64,000 bases of DNA. Origin: Chrysoperla carnea (lineage: Eukaryota > Arthropoda > Insecta > Neuroptera > Chrysopidae). The translations under genes and the position numbers were made by a program. Under the pieces are notes generated by a model. It did no database searches. It worked only from the letters and a program-made list of their open reading frames with translations, and had not been told where the DNA came from. This document shows positions 1-9,765 of this stretch, in pieces (the first letter of the stretch is position 1; the number at the start of each line of letters is the position of its first letter). The DNA lies in NCBI RefSeq assembly GCF_905475395.1, contig NC_058342.1, positions 1,622,501-1,686,500 on the forward strand, read 5' to 3'.

Positions 1-280
1 AAATAAAATATCTTAAGTGTAAAAATATACGTAAATGCGTTTTGTTGTTGTCAAATAATTTTGACATTTCACTGATTAATCCATAGAGTTGTAGTCGTTT
101 TATAGACTTCCACTCAAATCCTAGACCGTCCTTTTGTCAACTTATTCTCTTTCAGATTCGATCACAATTACTAAGATCGCGGTTAAAAAACGCTTCCACT
201 TTGTCAACAAAGCCACAGTTTGTAATTTAATAGAAGATTTTAAGTAAAGTCTTTTTTAAAAATGCCACAGTGTCGCTATT

Positions 281-850
281 TTGGAAGCACTCTCATACGT
301 GGAGTCAAATGAAATTGAAATGGCAGCTATAATATCCGACTCACTTAGCTCCCTTTCCCTCCTAAAACAAAGTTGTATTTACTCCAAAACCCCATCTCTC
401 ATAGTATTGATCAAAAATATCGTATTTAAACTAATTCAAAATCGTTTCCGCGTTGCCCTTGTGTGGTGTCCGTCACACATTGGTATACGTGGGAACGAAT
501 TTGTTGATATGTTGGCTAGGGATGCAGTCCAAACGGGTCCAAAAGATGAATCACCTCCACCTGCACAAGATCTATGGTCCGTCTACAAAAGTTCTATGCT
601 GCGTGATTGGGCCCAAATGTGGAATACATCAACGAAAGGCAGCAAGTTTTATAAGATACAGCCAGTCCCATCATTTGAAACATGGTTCCACAAATGGGAT
701 GTGGGCAGAAAAAATGTAACTATGATTGGCCGTTTGAGAACTGGACACATCTCCTTACCCGCCCATCTACATCGAATACATATTATCCCCGACACCAGAT
801 GTAGATGTGGCTATGAATATTGTGATATAAATCACATCACGTTCGCCTGA
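281..850 (+). pseudogene. RNase H domain fragment of non-LTR ORF2
   Basis: This 189-codon frame is the C-terminal ribonuclease H domain of a non-LTR retrotransposon ORF2, which degrades RNA in the RNA:DNA hybrid during reverse transcription. Visible family signatures are Asp20 in ISDSLS, the motif WCPSHIGIRGN with His66, and Asp76 in FVDMLA. A cysteine/histidine knuckle (CRCGYEYCDINH) lies just before the stop. The upstream RNase H strand with the first acidic residues, the reverse transcriptase and the endonuclease are missing, so the fragment cannot be functional. The listed ATG is an internal Met of the domain, not a real start. A downstream continuation after the stop looks like the decayed end of the same protein. 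Confidence 0.75.
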
Positions 851-1601
851 CCACTCCTTAACCAGCATAGACAATTGTTACTAAACTCCCTAGCCCGTAT
901 GGGTGTTTTTGGTCCCTACTTGATTCCCCACCTCCTATCCTTAAATAAGTATGAAATCCTTTCTGCAATTTGTTCCTTCCTAAACAAGTCCAAACTCCAA
1001 ATTTAAATACCACCTCTTGTTTTTTTGCCCCTTTTTTTATTTTTTTACAATTATTCTGCTTTTGTTATAATAATTCTTATGTATAACCCACTCTATTGTC
1101 AACCCTTCCGCGGCCCCCAACCTGTGTTTTTACGTGTTATTTCCTTTGTATAAACTCTCGACGGGCCCCGACGACGAATTTCAATAGAAATAATTGTTTT
1201 AATTTTTCCTAGTTGAAAATTTATTTATTTTATATTTTTATTTTATTTAAAATTTTTTTTTTTTTTTAAGAATTTTTCTGTATGTTTAAGAATATCCAGG
1301 AGTTAAATTTTTTTACATTATTATTTTTAATTTTTTCCCTCCTAACTGAAAAGTTATTTATTTATTTATGTCGTTATTTTTATTTTTAAAGAATTTATCT
1401 GTTTGTTTTAGAAAATCCAGAAGATGATTTATGTTTTTTTTTTTTTTATATATATATATCTTTATTTATATTCTTTATGTTTTTTCTGAATTGTTTATTT
1501 ATTTCCATGTATTGTAACCTAATTGTAATTTTTTTTGATAATGGCCGTATAGCAGATATGCTGAAGCCAGTTTTAATAAAATAAAAAAAAATAAAAAAAA
1601 T
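281..1601 (+). mobile_element. 5'-truncated non-LTR retrotransposon (I/jockey group)
   Basis: Only the 3' end of an element is present: the RNase H end of ORF2, about 700 bp of T-rich 3' UTR, then AATAAA and an A-rich tail ending near 1601. The 5' edge falls inside the RNase H domain, as is typical of incomplete target-primed reverse transcription. No clear target duplication could be identified. Sequence upstream (1-280) shows nothing recognisable. Confidence 0.75.
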
Positions 1602-2130
1602 TACCTTAAGGCTGGAGTTGTTATTTCGAGCTTACTCAAATTTTTACAGAGATGGCATTAAAATCGAGTTGACATTTTAATGCAATTTTAAAAGCTCTTA
1701 ATTAATTATCTTTAAAACCATGAAGAATTAAAAAAACCAAAACCATTAGGTTTCGAAATTATCTTATCATAATAAATATGTAATTCCAAACTAGGATAAA
1801 TTATCCGCGATCAAAGGTATTAATTTTCTTTTAATTAATTATCCAAAATCAAAAATTTTAAAGGTATTTTTCTTTTATTTCAATTTAGATGTATATTAAA
1901 TAAGGATACGTATAATGTATACGTATTTAATAAATTATGTGTATGTATGAGTTTAAATACACATTTCTCTTTCCATAGCTCTAAGTGTAAGTGAAATAGC
2001 ATTGCTATATTATTTTATATCACTTCTGTTAATTGTTGTATACAGCGTGTTTAATAATAAGTTATTTTAGTACCGTATGTCAATTCGAATATTTCTTTTT
2101 AAAAATGCTTACTGTATGATTAGAATATAT

Positions 2131-2640
2131 TGTTAGGCCCTGGACGGCGTTATCCTTAAAAACGCCGTTCTAACACACTAAATTATTCATATTATTATTA
2201 AGTAATATCTAATATTTTAAATAACCTAATTTGAAATATTAATTTATAAAGCTAGTCAGGTAATTTATATTGGTTATTATTATTATTAAGTTACTCATGT
2301 TAACAATCATAATAATTGAATTGAGGTCTAATTTGTGATCTAGCAGCATGGCTCTTAATATATTTCTTGTCAGCAAAATTAATATTTAATATTTTAATTT
2401 TTACGTCACAATATTTAATATTTTTACCTAAAAGTTTTTTATTTAAAGACATTGGAAATTGATTAGAATCATGCAGTAATAATTACAACTTAGATACCAC
2501 AAGATAACTTAATTCGTAATAAACAATAACATCGTTAACTTTATAAATAAATAATTTTCAAACTCATCGAATAAATTAAAAATAAACGAATATCAGTGCA
2601 ATTGTGTTAATTTTGGACATTGGATTTCAACATTGCTGCT
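2131..2640 (+). repeat. Left direct repeat / putative 5' LTR
   Basis: About 500 bp, clearly homologous to the copy at 14589. Shared landmarks include TGTTAGGCCCTGGAC, ATTGAATTGAGGTCTAATT and AAAGACATTGGAAATTGATTAG. The first 400 bp align with few changes and the last 100 bp are more diverged. It starts with TG, as LTRs do. No gene is seen in it. Confidence 0.6.
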
Positions 2641-2952
2641 ACAATTTACAAGCAGTCATAACATAATTGGTGTGCAGCAGTGGAATCAACACGATTGGAG
2701 ACTTGACAGGAGATCAATTTCTACTTCAAACGGTTACTTTTGTGATTTGGTTGAATAACGAATCCAATAAGGTTAGTAAGACATTTTACATTTTTAATGC
2801 TCTCAAGTTCCTTATTCCCAGTTCGGTTCAGCCCGGCATAAAAATTCCCAAAATTTTGTTTTTGCAAAATACTCTCTTCCCTTTAACAATTTTGAAAATT
2901 TAAATTATCCCATTTTTATACCTTAAAAAGTTGTATAGTTCTGTATTACTTT

Positions 2953-3366
2953 AGTAGTATAGTCAGCTCACTCCTGGCGCAGTTGGATGGTACACTTTTC
3001 CAAAAAGGGCAAACCTAGGTGAATGTTGGAAACCTCGGAAGTTGGATGACGTCATTGACCAATAGTAAATCAAGATGGCGTCGGGAGGTGTGGTAGGGTG
3101 AGGAATGACATAAACGGAGGATTGGCTTTGACCAATAGTGACGGGGAGTGAACGGGGGGCGGGACGTTGACATTAGTCAGCAATTCTCAAGAATATGTTG
3201 AAATAGATAACATTTGACCTTGAAAAATATGATATCATCATCCTGTTACAAGTTCAAACTTGTTTGAATCGACTTAGAATAATTTTACACGTGTCAAGAC
3301 ACGTGACCGGATGTTAATATTTTTATATGATTCAGCAATGTAATATGACACTTGAAATTTACATGA
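2953..3366 (+). repeat. Left terminal inverted repeat of the Polinton
   Basis: About 414 bp repeated in inverse orientation at the right end. It is unusually rich in recognisable promoter motifs: TGACGTCA at 3047-3054, CCAAT at 3059-3063 and 3132-3136, the inverse ATTGG at 3121-3125, a GC box GGGGGGCGGG at 3154-3163, and two CACGTG E-boxes at 3288-3293 and 3300-3305. An internal short palindrome (CAAGTTCAAACTTG) lies near 3250. Known role: Polinton TIRs are recognised by the integrase. The promoter role is inference. Confidence 0.9.
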
Positions 3367-3479
3367 CAAAAATACATGTTTAAACTTGTTTGAATCGCAT
3401 TTTTGAAGTGGTGGTAATCATATAAAAAAGGTGCTCTACATGATGGCAATATCAGTTTTTATTAAATATTCAATAATTC

Positions 3480-3854
3480 ATGATATCAAACATAATGAAT
3501 AAAAAAGAATTAAAATTATTAGATAGTTGTTTAGTGCGCCCACGCATTAAAATGGATGATTTTCCGTTAAAGAAAAAAATTATAATACGAAAATTGGAGC
3601 GGATTCTAACGAAACATGGGCCATCAATAAAAGTTTTACTGGATATAAGCCTAGATGGTACAGAAAACGAGGGAGTTTTTCTACCATCTAGGTTTGCAGT
3701 GTTGACGGACAACATGATTAAATTATTTAACACGAAACCGGGGTATTTGAGGGTGGAGGAGAAAATTGGAAGAAGTCACCCATTAACGCTGCGCCTATTC
3801 GAAGACGATGTTAACGAAGATGGCAACCAGATCAACCCAATGTTGAACAAATAG
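3480..3854 (+). CDS. Hypothetical Polinton protein beside the left TIR
   Basis: A 124-codon ORF, the only left-arm gene transcribed rightward, beginning just inside the left TIR. The protein is basic at the start (KKKIIIRKLERIL near residues 31-43) and acidic near the C-terminus (FEDDVNEDGNQ). I recognise no catalytic motif, membrane segment or signal peptide. A second Met five codons in (MNKKELKLL) could be the real start. Its position directly behind the TIR suggests that the TIR acts as its promoter. It could be a genuine Polinton accessory gene or the C-terminal remnant of a larger one. I do not know its function. Confidence 0.5.
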   Translation: MISNIMNKKELKLLDSCLVRPRIKMDDFPLKKKIIIRKLERILTKHGPSIKVLLDISLDGTENEGVFLPSRFAVLTDNMIKLFNTKPGYLRVEEKIGRSHPLTLRLFEDDVNEDGNQINPMLNK

Positions 3855-3945
3855 AGCCTGATCAACCAAGCGAATTAATCCCATGGGTAATTCTAATACA
3901 ACAGACGTTTTGTATTAAATACATCAGAAATTTCTGAATAAAAAA

Positions 3946-4197
3946 TCATTTTATAAAATCTATGTATTGGACCACCGCACTCTTGGACTTTAGTGGCATA
4001 GCCCAGCTATATTTGGAGAAGCAATCGATGACCACCAAAATATACTTAAAGTTGGTATTTTGTCTTGCATACGGGATCATTTCTACCAAATCAGCTTGAA
4101 ATAAATCATTGAGTCCCTTAATGATTACACGCCTTCTTGGATAATTACGTCGAGCTGGTTTATGTAGCTCATTCACAACAATTCGTCTTTTATCCAT
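3946..4197 (-). pseudogene. Polinton integrase, N-terminal part of catalytic core only
   Basis: Eighty-three codons resembling the start of the retroviral-type integrase core (rve) of Polintons. The segment QADLVEM carries the first catalytic Asp, followed by a conserved NFKYILVVIDCFSKYSWA strand. The usual protein runs several hundred residues with an upstream zinc-binding region, the second Asp, the Glu and often a chromodomain. All of these are missing here, because the frame stops soon after the first core strands. The remnant cannot catalyse integration. The clean TIRs and TSD mean that the insertion itself used an intact integrase supplied by another copy, or that the gene was lost afterwards. 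Confidence 0.8.
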
Positions 4198-4296
4198 CTA
4201 TTAATTTATATTTTATACCAATGTCAACATGTAGTAACATGGAATCGGAGTTTGTAGTCATGAAACTTTTAGGAATACCAAACGTTAAATAATCGT

Positions 4297-4884
4297 TTAT
4301 TTTAATGTATTAAGTTTATTTTTATCTATAATAGTATCGTTTTTGAAGACCTCACAGTATGTTGGTTTAATATCTAAATGATGTACCATCACAGAGATTG
4401 GGAATCTAAATACATAAACTCTTGTATTATTTTCCAATACATACCATGCAAAATCAGTAGTTGAATCTTGATAAAATTTTGTTGGTATGGTATTACGTAT
4501 TGATATTTGAAAATAACCATTTAATTTTTTTAGACTCTCGTTAAATATTTCAGTAGTGTTATTGATTTTATCACTAACATGATTGATAAGGGTGTAAAAA
4601 TCCACAGCATCAGTTGAAAATTCTGGACTTGCTACATTACTTATTTGTTTATTTTTTGCGTCAAAGTATGATTCTTTATCATCTAATGATAAACACTGTC
4701 CAAGACTTTCCAAGTTCATAACATCTTGCTTATTCATAGGTTTCCCGACATTCACAATTCGTCTTTGTTTTGCATCGAAGCAATTATTTCCGCCATTACA
4801 TCGAAGTATTGATTCATTATGTGATGTATATGAATCTTGATAATTTTTGAAGAGAGGACATCCAAATTTATCTATACCGTTCAT
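4297..4884 (-). CDS. Fibre-like hypothetical Polinton protein
   Basis: A 195-codon ORF with two copies of a motif of the form FDAKxxxIxNVxxPxxxxDxxxxxxL (residues about 36-61 and 74-99), where the second copy reads FDAKNKQISNVASPEF. A comparable 'NV-x-P-x-DA' repeat occurs in bacteriophage tail-fibre and collar proteins, where it precedes trimerising helices. I infer a possible virion surface or fibre component, at low certainty. A predicted helical stretch (VSDKINNTTEIFNESLKKL) follows the repeats. No signal peptide or membrane span is seen. It lies between the integrase remnant and the scrambled left arm and is intact, in contrast to its neighbours. Confidence 0.5.
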   Translation of the reverse strand: MNGIDKFGCPLFKNYQDSYTSHNESILRCNGGNNCFDAKQRRIVNVGKPMNKQDVMNLESLGQCLSLDDKESYFDAKNKQISNVASPEFSTDAVDFYTLINHVSDKINNTTEIFNESLKKLNGYFQISIRNTIPTKFYQDSTTDFAWYVLENNTRVYVFRFPISVMVHHLDIKPTYCEVFKNDTIIDKNKLNTLK

Positions 4885-4945
4885 ACTGAGTTCTCAATAG
4901 GTTATGATGTAATTTTAATAATTACATATAATAAATATAAAATCT

Positions 4946-5023
4946 AAACAGGTCTAATAAGAAACAGCTCGGTTTAATACTGGTCTGTATCTAAACAGGT
5001 CTGTATCTAAACAGGTTCAACTT
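4946..5023. repeat. CAGGTCTG-type short repeat cluster, left
   Basis: Degenerate copies of a 16-20 bp unit (CTAAACAGGTCTGTAT, GGTTTAATACTGGTCTG) also found at 6896-7055. The unit contains the inverted pair CTGTTT/AAACAG. It borders the scrambled left-arm segment. Confidence 0.7.
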
Positions 5024-5025
5024 AG

Positions 5026-5815
5026 CTAGCTGTTTCGTTGTCTGAAGCATGTTATGACATGAATGCTTGCAAATTAGGTGACCTATATAGTTGATAGACA
5101 GTGCTTAATAATCTAACAAGCATCATCAATCAACCCATATAATATGCTCTTTATATGGAATAATAATAAATCAACTTTTACTACAGATTAGATAAAAAAA
5201 AATTTTATTTAAAAAAATTATAATTTTATATTAAAACAAAATACAAAATACAAAATCATCTAATTTTTAATATTAACCTTAAGCAAACACCTCCGTATAA
5301 AGATCTATTAAAAAATAAAGTAATAAATACATAATAATATTTGTAGTGCAATGTTGATGTTGATAGATGCATGGAGCTTTTGATACACTGTCATTCTTAT
5401 AGAGCGGTTTTAGACCATCCAAATTTTCGATGTGGACTACCTTTACAGAATTTTGAATTAATTTTTTAATCCAAATTTTCTTTTCTTCACCTTTGTAGTA
5501 TATAACGTTATGATTAGCAATGTGTATTAAAATGGTTGATAATTCATAATAATCGGTGGTTCCTTGATTCCAGTATAAGCCATGGTAACTAGTTGTTCGA
5601 TTGAGGTTGTTTTATCGGACGGTTTGTAGAAACACTACCCCCGCATAACGTGTAGGATGATTAAATACAAAACCCATTATATATTTTTCAAGTGTAATCC
5701 AATTGTAATGTTTTCGCCTCGAAAGTTGACTAATTTACCAGTTTGGTCCACTAACGCGAGTGTAATGTTGCTTATAGTTTGACAGCTGATTGGTAAATAA
5801 ATAACATTACTAATG
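5026..5815 (-). repeat. Scrambled duplicate of right-arm gene pieces
   Basis: Three blocks match the right arm in the same order. 5026-5075 matches 7998-8045 (the start-codon region of the split gene there). About 5507-5590 matches 8068-8140. About 5591-5815 matches 9665-9897 (the 3' end of the minor-capsid-type gene). Between them, 5370-5510 keeps a readable minus-strand fragment (beginning ELSTILIHIANHN) that I cannot assign. The blocks are diverged and carry no intact gene. 5101-5370 and 5816-6313 hold only AT-rich sequence with short GGAGTAATTT repeats near 5895-5940. Confidence 0.75.
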
Positions 5816-6313
5816 ATTTATTAGCGTTTCCAACAACTGAAGAAGTAATTTGATATGTATTTTGGATAGCACATTTACCCTGCTGTATTATCGGAGTAAT
5901 TTGGAGTAGTTTGGAGTAATATCGGAGTAATTTGGTGCAGTATCTGTTTGATTTGACTATTTGTATGTTTGCACTTATTCCAGAATCTAATCAAATTATG
6001 AACTTGATATTTTTAAGTCATCATTTAAGGTAAATTCATTATTTTGAATCAGAATTCATATTGATTCACCAACATCTTCTACACTAATACCTAGGATTGG
6101 GAAATATTATGGATGTATTTTTTTTTTTAAATATCTTGTAACTCCACTAATTTTAAAATAATAAAAATGTTTTATCTTGATAGACTGTTTTATTTTTAAT
6201 AGAAAAATTATTCATAAAACGTATTACTAAATGATTTTTAATAAGAAATTACTAAATGATTTTCTAATAAGAAATTACTAATTTTATGTTAAAAGTTAAT
6301 ATCAACTTGTTAT

Positions 6314-6835
6314 TTAATTTTTTTTTTTTCGCAAGTCATGAATTATAGACAGTATTTCTTTTCCAACATCAGTAGAATATAGACTTCTTAATGTATCAAT
6401 TAATACATTGGGATCAATATTATAATAAGAAATATTTTCATCAACCTCTAGGACACTCTTACTATTCATAGCTGATTCATATTCCTTGTATTGTTTAGTT
6501 TGTGAATTATCAAATTTGCTTCTATCACTACTCATTTTCAGATTAAACCTTTGATTGCTACTCTCTGATTCATTAAATGAAATATCATCATATGATTCAT
6601 CATCATTTGGTTTTAACTTTGAAGTTTTAGCAACGATAGATTCCGAACTCTTTGAAGAATTGCTCAATGTTCGTTTTCTTTTACTAGATTCAGCAATAGA
6701 ACAATCTTTATCATTATGTATATTTTGAATAGCGTTGTTGAAATCAGAGGTGTGACAACGCAGGATGTGTCTATTTTTATTAAATTTCCGAGAAAATATG
6801 AGATCACAATATTCACATTTAAACATGTTTATCAA
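6314..6835 (-). CDS. Single C2H2 zinc-finger protein of the Polinton
   Basis: A 173-codon ORF. Near the N-terminus a classical zinc finger is visible (CEYC, then HILRCH; C-x2-C-x12-H-x4-H, residues about 7-28). A serine/lysine-rich low-complexity middle contains KRKRTL, a plausible nuclear localisation signal, and an acidic stretch (DDESYDDISFNESES) follows. A helical C-terminus (NVLIDTLRSLYSTDVGKEIL) could mediate oligomerisation. Proteins of this layout probably bind DNA. Whether this one regulates the element, helps genome packaging or acts on the host cannot be told. The (K)4 C-terminus is followed by a long T run. The reading frame is intact. Confidence 0.6.
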   Translation of the reverse strand: MINMFKCEYCDLIFSRKFNKNRHILRCHTSDFNNAIQNIHNDKDCSIAESSKRKRTLSNSSKSSESIVAKTSKLKPNDDESYDDISFNESESSNQRFNLKMSSDRSKFDNSQTKQYKEYESAMNSKSVLEVDENISYYNIDPNVLIDTLRSLYSTDVGKEILSIIHDLRKKKN

Positions 6836-6895
6836 AAAAACGGTATCAAATAAAAAACTGGTTGTGAACTGACTGATGGAGTATCTTGAAATAAT

Positions 6896-7055
6896 AGGTC
6901 TGTTTAGAAACAGGTCTGTTTAGAAACAGGTCTGTTTAGAAACAGGTCTGTTTAATACTGGTTTTGACCGGTTTAATACTGGTCTGTTTAGAAACAGGTC
7001 TGTTTAATACTGGTTTTGACCAGTTTAATACTGGTCTGTTTAGAAACAGGTCCGG
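6896..7055. repeat. CAGGTCTG-type short repeat cluster, right
   Basis: Tandem CAGGTCTGTTTAGAAA units mixed with CTGTTTAATACTGGTTTTGACC units. CTGTTTAGAAACAG is a near-perfect palindrome, so the block has many small dyads. It lies upstream of the zinc-finger gene and just below the 3' end of the 7059-8026 gene, so it could serve as promoter or terminator. It mirrors the cluster at 4946-5023. Confidence 0.8.
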
Positions 7056-7058
7056 TTT

Positions 7059-8026
7059 TCAGTATATTATATTTTCCTCTTTTAACTCTTGTATCAAACT
7101 ATTTATCTCATTTTGGTGGCTGAAATTCTCCGCGTCACGTGATGCGCATAACAGCCGTAATCTATCACAAAGTTCATCGATTGTATTCCAGTACACATAA
7201 TCTATGGGATTATTAGTTACTCGTGATAATGTTAGACCGCTACCAGAAGCAGGAGCCGATGGGTAAAGATGTTTCTTAATGATATTTTTATACTTAAAAC
7301 TTCTAGTTCCTTGAATTTGACCCTGAGAGTCATAATTCCGTCTATTAGTGTTTGTTGATGTTACAATTTCTAAATAGTTACGCATGTCTTGCTCTGAATA
7401 ATTTTTTGGTATGTGTTTTACTAAAAGCTCATATAAACCTGATGTCCCGTCGTACCATTTTTCGTTGACTTGTATATCGTTATGCTTAATGTGAACAACT
7501 GAATTACCTACATATAATCTATCAGCAGCATTATCATAACGTAATCCGTAAATATTATCGATAAGCTTATCATTTTTTTCGATAATATAAAATAAATGTA
7601 TTTACCATCTCCATAAGTCTTTGTAAAATGCTGAAGTGCATGATGATTATTCTCTGGTGATTTTATAATCTCCCTAAGTACAACATCAGGAGTGTGTAAT
7701 GCATCATCCTCATAGGTGTCTGATAGATTATGTTTTGTGACTACTGGAGTATCTTCAAATAATTTTCGAGCCTTCCTTGGCGTATAATTTAATAGTTTAT
7801 CTTTATTGTCTTCTAGGGTATCATCTTCTATCTTGCGTTTTATATTAATTCGAGTAAAATCATTTTTGTTCTCTTGTTTTTCTACTAGCTTATTCAACGG
7901 ATCAGTGATGGGCTTAAATGTTTTTTCTAATGAAATGGTCGCTGTTTGTTCATCAGCTTTGAGTGCGTTATACTTTTTCTGTATAATATCTCTCAACTTA
8001 GCTAGCTGTTTCGTTGTCTGAAGCAT
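7059..8026 (-). pseudogene. Polinton conserved protein of unknown function, frameshifted
   Basis: Two overlapping minus-strand frames (7508-8026 and a frame ending at 7059) belong to one gene, broken by a one-base frame change in the A-run at about 7569-7576. The N-terminal part is lysine-rich and probably coiled (MLQTTKQLAKLRDIIQKKY). The C-terminal part carries the segment NPIDYVYWNTIDELCDRLRLL followed by ASRDAENFSHQNEI, which I recognise as recurrent in arthropod Polinton genes, though not its function. The open frame resumes immediately after the shift with no further stops, so the lesion is either recent or an assembly error in a homopolymer. The gene lies downstream of the capsid block in the same direction. 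Confidence 0.65.
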
Positions 8027-8169
8027 GTTATCACATGAAAGATCACAAATTAAATGACCTATACAGTGTTAAAATGGTTGATAACTCAAAGCAATAATCG
8101 GTGGCTCCTTGATTCCAGTATAAGCCATGGTAATTATTTGAGAGCCAAATTGTTTATTTCTTATCCGAA

Positions 8170-8313
8170 TCACTTATTCAATGTGTTAAATGGAAATGGC
8201 GGTTTGAATACATAATGTCCAAAGTGGTTACCATTTGTATCCACAAAACTAAGTTCTTTAACGATGAATTCATTGTTTACTTTGCAGCCCTGTACGTCCA
8301 CTATGTACGCCAT
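8170..8313 (-). pseudogene. Short truncated Polinton ORF
   Basis: A 47-codon frame starting at an ATG just downstream of the capsid-type gene (MAYIVDVQGCKVNNEF at its start). The beginning resembles a longer protein found near capsid genes in related elements, but it ends after FNTLNK, so it is probably a truncated remnant. The spacing, with one nucleotide between the upstream stop and this ATG, suggests tightly packed genes on a shared transcript. Confidence 0.4.
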
Positions 8314-8314
8314 T

Positions 8315-9511
8315 TTAAACTACTCTATTCACAATATTCGTAAGTGGATTGTATTTAAATAATCGATCATGGAACACTATACAATACGCACGCGTTTTAG
8401 CTGGGAAATTAACACTAGCTTCAAACTCAACGCGCAAGTCCACTGTTGTAGATTTAAGTGACTCTGGGTGCTTAGAACAGTCAATGACAAATAGAGGTGA
8501 TTTATTTATAAACGTTTCTATATCTAGCAATGGTTCTGTTATAGAGCGTCTATAGTACGATTTTTGAAAATTACAATACATTTCATACAGTAACGCTGTT
8601 TGATTGTTTGTGTAATTTAGATTCAAATTCACATATGGGTAGGCTTCACCATTTAAATAGACTTTCAAATTTGTTATGTTACAATGGTCAAACTGACTGG
8701 AATCTTTTAAAATGTTGCGGTTACGATTTGTTTGGAAACAGGTAACAGCGTAGTTAGGACATTCTACACTAGTTTTAACACTCCATACATGTATATCAGT
8801 TAATGGTAGTTCTGGTATAAGTAGACATTCCATTCATCGAAACCATAACCTCAAATCATCATTTTGATTGACTAAGTTGTATAATTTAACTCGCATTTTA
8901 TCAGACACTTTAACGTATGGAACACACCATTCTAATTTGTTGATTTTAATTTTAGGTTTGCTTGTTGCGACAGTTGAGGTAAAACAATTAATATCATCAT
9001 TTGCACGAACAATAACGATTTCCTGTTTCATGTTTACGAGAATTTTAGGATAATCTTCAAAAAAACCCATATACATTTTCAATGGAATACGAACATTGAA
9101 GTAACCAGCAGCATCCTTTTTAAAATTTTCACCAAAGCCAGCATTCTCTAAAGCTTTACTTTGATTTTCGTTTAGGGATAGATAGTTTTTTATAGTGCTA
9201 ACGATGCCTACGTTATTAATCACATCAATTACCTTACCACCAATTTCATAACGAATTTCATGAAACATAAACAATATAGCATTCGATATGAAGCTGGCTG
9301 CATTTGTAGCATCATCATCAGTCACTTGACCTTCGATATTTAAAACACTTTCACTTGGTAATGTGTACAAGTCTTGTGATTGAATGCAAATTCTACTCTC
9401 ATCGCTTGATTCAAATTTCGATGAATTATAAGCTTGGTGGTTGTGATACTCTAGTTCTGTAATAACATTATCGTACTCAGGTACATTGGTCACTTCTAGT
9501 ATTTCTGCCAT
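8315..9511 (-). pseudogene. Capsid-type Polinton protein (candidate double jelly-roll MCP) with one in-frame stop
   Basis: Two abutting ORFs (225 and 172 codons) are in the same frame, separated by a single TGA at 8834-8836 that is directly followed by an ATG. Together they span about 398 codons, one protein. The sequence is beta-rich (segments such as VLNIEGQV and FMFHEIRYEIGGK), has no enzymatic motif and sits in the Polinton capsid block. Family knowledge suggests the major capsid protein with two jelly rolls, but I cannot confirm the fold by eye. A purine-rich GAAGAAGAAGAA leader precedes the first ATG. The intact frame on both sides of the stop points to a recent loss, stop-codon readthrough or reinitiation. 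The segment 8140-8314 downstream holds only the small ORF. Confidence 0.6.
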
Positions 9512-9765
9512 TCTTCTTCTTCTTCTTAATACAACTGAATTTTATTCGTATAACTGATTTCTTTATTTTAAACCAGCAACTAAATTTTACCCAACAATTG
9601 GCCGTTTTAATTTTAAGCCAATTGATTGAAGAAATTTTCTATTTTCGTATGATAACTGTTTGTGATTTTTTATTCTATTGTTGCTCGATTGAGGTTGTTT
9701 TATCGTACGGTTTATAGAAACACTGCCTCCGGCATACCGTGTAGGATGATTAAATACAAAACCCA

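Noticed and set aside
2667..2903. 78-codon plus-strand ORF
   Set aside because: Lies in the post-LTR leader of the putative LTR element, with ordinary AT-rich composition and no domain.
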